This document shows positions 61,141 through 64,000 of a DNA stretch of 64,000 nt, in pieces; position 1 is the stretch's first letter; the number at the start of each line of letters is the position of its first letter. Both the position numbers and the translations under genes were made by a program. The notes below the pieces were generated by a model that was given only the letters and a program-made list of their open reading frames with translations, searched no databases and had not been told where the DNA came from. This stretch comes from Flavobacteriales bacterium (GTDB lineage Bacteria; Bacteroidota; Bacteroidia; CAIKAF01), in the NCBI GenBank assembly GCA_022402535.1, contig JAKRSD010000020.1, positions 409,341 through 473,340 of the forward strand. Reading direction: 5' to 3'.

Positions 61141-61845
61141 AAGGGCTTTTAATGATTGCGTTTTATCGGCAAAAATTTGCCAAAATTTATGAGCGTGAAG
61201 CGGCGCAAAAAGTCGCGTTTTTTCACCGGTTATCGGGTGGTCAAAAGTAATGCCAAAGGCGTGCAGACAAATGGACCGGTCTTCGTTGGCGCGCCGGTCT
61301 CCATATTTAACGTCGCCCGTAATGGGGCAGCCCATAGACGCCATTTGTACACGAATTTGATGGTGCCGACCTGTGTGCGGCAGCACTTTAATCAACGAAA
61401 AGCTGTCGCTGCGGCTTACCAGTTCATAATAAAGTTCCGACTTGGAAGCGTTTTCCCGGGGCTGATTGTGTGCTATGGTTTTGTTTTTTTGCGCATTGCG
61501 CTCCAGGTAATGGACTAAATCACCCGCTGGCTTTTCGGGTGTTCCCCGGCTTATGACCAGGTAGGTTTTCTGAATTTTCTTTTCCTGAAACATTTTATTG
61601 AGCCGGGCAAGTGCTTTGGATGTTTTCGCGAACAGAACCACCCCGCTAACCGGACGGTCTATACGGTGAGCCACGCCCAAGAAAACGTTACCCGGCTTAT
61701 TATATTTGGTCTTTAGGAAAAGTTTAACGCTTTCCTCCATGGAGTCATCGCCGGTTTTATCGGGCTGCACAATCATGCCGGGTTTTTTATTTACGGCAAT
61801 CAGGTGGTTGTCTTCAAAAAGGATATCTTTCTGTGTAATCTTCAA
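61129..61845 (-). CDS. RluA-family pseudouridine synthase, TTG start
   Basis: 238 residues. Catalytic Asp63 in HRIDRPVSG; YLVISRGTPEKPAG, PHTGRHHQIRVQMASMGCPITGD and the C-terminal FAPLHAH are family motifs. No S4 domain. It isomerises specific uridines in rRNA or tRNA; the target cannot be told. No ATG precedes the conserved start KITQKDILFEDNHL, so TTG at 61845 is the apparent start, 4 bp after panB, indicating an operon. Confidence 0.9.
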   Translation of the reverse strand: MKITQKDILFEDNHLIAVNKKPGMIVQPDKTGDDSMEESVKLFLKTKYNKPGNVFLGVAHRIDRPVSGVVLFAKTSKALARLNKMFQEKKIQKTYLVISRGTPEKPAGDLVHYLERNAQKNKTIAHNQPRENASKSELYYELVSRSDSFSLIKVLPHTGRHHQIRVQMASMGCPITGDVKYGDRRANEDRSICLHAFGITFDHPITGEKTRLFAPLHAHKFWQIFADKTQSLKALLAD

Positions 61846-61849
61846 GGAA

Positions 61850-62668
61850 TCAGTATTGTTCTCCTGCGTTGGGGAAGTCTCCAGACTTCACATCGGCTAC
61901 ATATTGTTTTACGGCACGGTCTATTTCCGCCCCCAGTTCCAGATAACGGCGCAAAAATCGGGGTTTAAATTCGGTGGTGATTCCCAACATATCGTGTAAT
62001 ACCAATACCTGTCCGTCCACTCCGTCGCCCGCTCCGATTCCGATTACCGGAATTTCAAGCGATTGCGAAACTTCGCGGGCAAGATGGGCAGGAATTTTTT
62101 CCAGTACAATGCTGAAACAGCCGGCTTCTTCCAGAATTTTTGCGTCTTCTTTAAGTTTTTGGGCTTCTGCTTCTTCTTTTGCTCTTACGGTATATGTTCC
62201 AAATTTATAGATAGATTGCGGAGTAAGGCCCAAATGGCCCATTACAGGGATACCTGCCTTTAGAATACGCTCGATGCTTTCGGCAATTTCGCTTCCGCCT
62301 TCCATTTTCACGGCGTGGGCTCCTGTTTCTTTCATTACCCGAATGGCAGAATTCAAGGCTTCTTTAGAGTTGCCTTGGTATGAACCGAATGGCAAATCTA
62401 CCACAACGAGGGCTCTGTCTACGGCACGGATTACGCTTCCGGCATGATAAATCATTTGATCAAGCGTAATGGGAAGCGTGGTTTCATGGCCAGCCATCAC
62501 ATTCGAAGCTGAATCACCAACCAGAATCACATCAATCCCGGCCCTGTCCACCAGCTTGGCCATGCTGAAGTCGTAAGCTGTCAACATCGAGATTTTCTCG
62601 CCGTTTTGCTTCATTTCACGCAGTTTGTGCGTGGTTACTTTTTTAATTTCTCCCGTTGATGCTGACAT
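61850..62668 (-). CDS. panB: 3-methyl-2-oxobutanoate hydroxymethyltransferase
   Basis: 272 residues from the ATG at 62668 ([16 protein letters not shown]); the frame extends to 62752 but the TACCTTTG promoter at 62698-62705 lies inside that extension. PanB motifs: [39 protein letters not shown] (Mg2+ ligands), [22 protein letters not shown] and the catalytic Glu in IVLEKIP. It makes ketopantoate in the pantothenate/CoA pathway. A RluA-type gene follows at 4 bp. Confidence 0.96.
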   Translation of the reverse strand: MSASTGEIKKVTTHKLREMKQNGEKISMLTAYDFSMAKLVDRAGIDVILVGDSASNVMAGHETTLPITLDQMIYHAGSVIRAVDRALVVVDLPFGSYQGNSKEALNSAIRVMKETGAHAVKMEGGSEIAESIERILKAGIPVMGHLGLTPQSIYKFGTYTVRAKEEAEAQKLKEDAKILEEAGCFSIVLEKIPAHLAREVSQSLEIPVIGIGAGDGVDGQVLVLHDMLGITTEFKPRFLRRYLELGAEIDRAVKQYVADVKSGDFPNAGEQY

Positions 62669-62697
62669 TGCACGTATTATAAAGAATGTTAAGCCGA

Positions 62698-62705
62698 CAA
62701 AGGTA
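62698..62705 (-). promoter_or_regulatory. -7 promoter element of panB
   Basis: TACCTTTG on the minus strand, exact TAnnTTTG match, 29 bp before the ATG at 62668. It helps to place the start. Confidence 0.5.
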
Positions 62706-62740
62706 TGAATTTGTTTTTCCGCGCTTTGAATAGATGTGTC

Positions 62741-62748
62741 TATATTTG
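62741..62748 (+). promoter_or_regulatory. -7 promoter element of the lipoprotein gene
   Basis: TATATTTG, exact TAnnTTTG match, 30 bp before the ATG at 62779, divergent from the panB promoter 36 bp away. It excludes the earlier in-frame ATG at 62734. Confidence 0.5.
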
Positions 62749-62778
62749 TCAAATTATTCGAAAGAAGAACAGATTTTT

Positions 62779-63795
62779 ATGAAAAGAAAGAGTTGGATTT
62801 TTTTATTGGCCCTGATAACCGGATTCTCAGCCTGTAATAATGAGGTGGATCTGATTGGCGAATACAAAGACACCCCCGTTATATTTTGCTTATTAAACCC
62901 GGGAGACACCACCCACTATATACGCATTCAAAAGGCGTTTCTCATCAACGGGAATGTGTTACAGACGGCTCAGATTCCCGATTCTTTGCGCTATGAACCA
63001 TCAGATTTGGATGTAAAAGTGATTGAATTTAATCCGAACACGGGAGCCACCACCAAAACCATCACTTTTCAGCACGTACCCGGAGCGGTGAAGGATACGG
63101 GTATATTTTCATCCGAAGGCTTCATGCTTTATAAATCCAATGAAAGCCTGAATGACCTTCGTCGTTACAGACTTCAAGTTACCAATACTAAACTGAACAA
63201 AGTGATGACTTCTGAAACAGGACTGGTATATACAACCTCTGCAAGTGGTTTGTTTAAAACGCCGGGTCTGGCCGGAACTGTAATATTCAATAACCTGGCC
63301 GGAACCGGATATACCCTTCGGTGGAATACCGCCGTGAATGGACGTGTTTATCAGCCCGAAATTGTTTTCCGCTGGACCGAAGTGGATTTGGCCACCGATA
63401 TCGGCACCCCTGATTCTGCGGTTTGGAAACTTCTTCCCAAGGTTTCAGCCAATGATGATGTGGGTGCGGAAATGGATTTCAACCTGCCCCAAAATTCATT
63501 TTATCGTTTCCTGAGCGAAACGGTACCCGTAAAACCGGGTATTAAAAGGGTTATCGGGAGCCTAAACTTTAAAATGTATGTAGGTACCGAAGAATTAAAT
63601 ACATACATCAATGTAAATAAACCGTCTATCGGGCTTATACAGGATAAACCGGTATATACCAATATTGAGAACGGATTAGGTCTGTTTGCGGGACGTACCA
63701 CGTTTTACCGCTCAAACGTGAATCTTCACCCTTCGTCTCAAGACACGCTGATTTTCAGCAAACTTACTGAAGACCTAAGCTTTAGAAAAAACTAA
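62779..63795 (+). CDS. DUF4249-like lipoprotein
   Basis: 338 residues from the ATG at 62779. Signal sequence with lipobox FSAC (Cys19), then NNEVDLIGEYKDTPVIFCLLNPGDTTHYIRIQKAF, whose pattern (short linker, beta strands, VIFCLLN, IRIQKAF) suggests the DUF4249 group of Bacteroidota outer-membrane-associated lipoproteins; the match is from memory and moderate. All-beta sequence, no enzyme motif. Its usual partners (TonB-dependent transporters) are not adjacent; dnaK follows after 182 bp. Confidence 0.6.
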   Translation: MKRKSWIFLLALITGFSACNNEVDLIGEYKDTPVIFCLLNPGDTTHYIRIQKAFLINGNVLQTAQIPDSLRYEPSDLDVKVIEFNPNTGATTKTITFQHVPGAVKDTGIFSSEGFMLYKSNESLNDLRRYRLQVTNTKLNKVMTSETGLVYTTSASGLFKTPGLAGTVIFNNLAGTGYTLRWNTAVNGRVYQPEIVFRWTEVDLATDIGTPDSAVWKLLPKVSANDDVGAEMDFNLPQNSFYRFLSETVPVKPGIKRVIGSLNFKMYVGTEELNTYINVNKPSIGLIQDKPVYTNIENGLGLFAGRTTFYRSNVNLHPSSQDTLIFSKLTEDLSFRKN

Positions 63796-63830
63796 GCCCC
63801 TCTTTTTGTGCCATTTTGTCACACGGGTTG

Positions 63831-63853
63831 TCACATTTTATACCCGAATGTGA
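63831..63853. promoter_or_regulatory. Inverted repeat upstream of dnaK
   Basis: TCACATT-N9-AATGTGA, perfect 7-bp arms, 125 bp before the dnaK start and 36 bp after the lipoprotein stop. Could be an operator or a weak hairpin; it does not resemble a CIRCE element. Confidence 0.4.
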
Positions 63854-63977
63854 GGTTTATTGCGACACCCGGTCATTGTTTTAAATCAAAATCTGCCGTA
63901 TTAACACGTTGCGGGTTATAATCTTTGACCGGCACAGCGATTGAAGATTCCCATCAAAATTTATAAAGCATTTCAAC

Positions 63978-64000
63978 ATGGGAAAAGTAATCGGAATTGA
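63978..64000 (+). CDS. dnaK: DnaK chaperone, first codons only
   Basis: ATG at 63978 opens MGKVIGI, the near-invariant start of bacterial DnaK, and runs off the window end. Upstream 63796-63977 holds an inverted repeat and a loose promoter-like TATAATCTTTG near 63918; no CIRCE operator was seen. The assignment rests on seven residues and so is tentative, although the start sequence is distinctive. Confidence 0.7.

Overview
The window reads as chromosomal DNA of a gliding or T9SS-type member of the Bacteroidota. Evidence: a gldH lipoprotein gene between ricT and a class A PBP gene, two secreted proteins with type IX secretion C-terminal domains (type B at 38048-40411, type A at 42687-43481), many Bacteroidota-restricted families (DUF4175, DUF6702, DUF4249-like and Ig-like lipoproteins), and repeated use of the Bacteroidota promoter -7 element TAnnTTTG just upstream of start codons. 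No rRNA, CRISPR array, prophage or insertion sequence was seen. Coding density is high; the only large non-coding gap is the very AT-rich 22752-23384.

Layout. 1-3.9 kb: ricT (partial), gldH, PBP1A and a small membrane protein. 4.0-9.7 kb: deoC, photolyase, and an M1-peptidase / HupE-UreJ / DUF6702 group. 9.7-12 kb: an SOS-type cassette umuD-umuC-SRAP. 12.3-20.5 kb: comF-like PRTase, free Met-R-sulfoxide reductase, Ig-like lipoprotein, TetR regulator, LytS/LytTR two-component pair, SDR39U1 epimerase, YjdM, DEAD-box helicase. 20.6-29.5 kb: M28 peptidase, rpiB and a giant alpha-2-macroglobulin. 29.5-37.2 kb: a minus-strand run of DUF4175, anti-sigma-like ATPase, ybeY, DUF456 and mnmG, plus a PfkB kinase. 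Three parS-like ParB sites lie at 29340, 29499 and 31399. 37.3-38 kb: tRNA-Asn followed by a GIY-YIG gene and a partial second copy of the unit that includes the tRNA 3' end. 38-46 kb: T9SS cargo proteins, HD and Usp proteins, era, der. 46-49 kb: a LysR regulator divergent from an SbtA-like bicarbonate transporter operon, then a MazG-like protein. 49-59 kb: an oxylipin-type operon and a UbiB/ABC1 kinase. 59-64 kb: GH25 lysozyme, queD, ompH/skp, rluA-panB, a lipoprotein and the first codons of dnaK.

Two regions deserve most attention. First, 49054-57403 encodes, in one translationally coupled transcript, a 1694-residue kinase/AAA-ATPase/GAF/adenylate-cyclase sensor, a lipoxygenase with all five iron ligands including the C-terminal Ile, and a membrane-anchored catalase-related heme protein like those that process fatty-acid hydroperoxides. 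Its promoter (TTG-N19-TAACTTTA) is visible. This looks like a self-contained bacterial oxylipin synthesis and signalling module. Second, 37359-37955 holds a tRNA-linked GIY-YIG unit whose tandem copies carry the tRNA-Asn 3' end, with an 18-bp perfect palindrome inserted in the T-loop of the displaced copy. This resembles a minimal tRNA-targeting mobile element.

Gene functions are assigned from recognisable motifs and recalled family features; no database search was possible.
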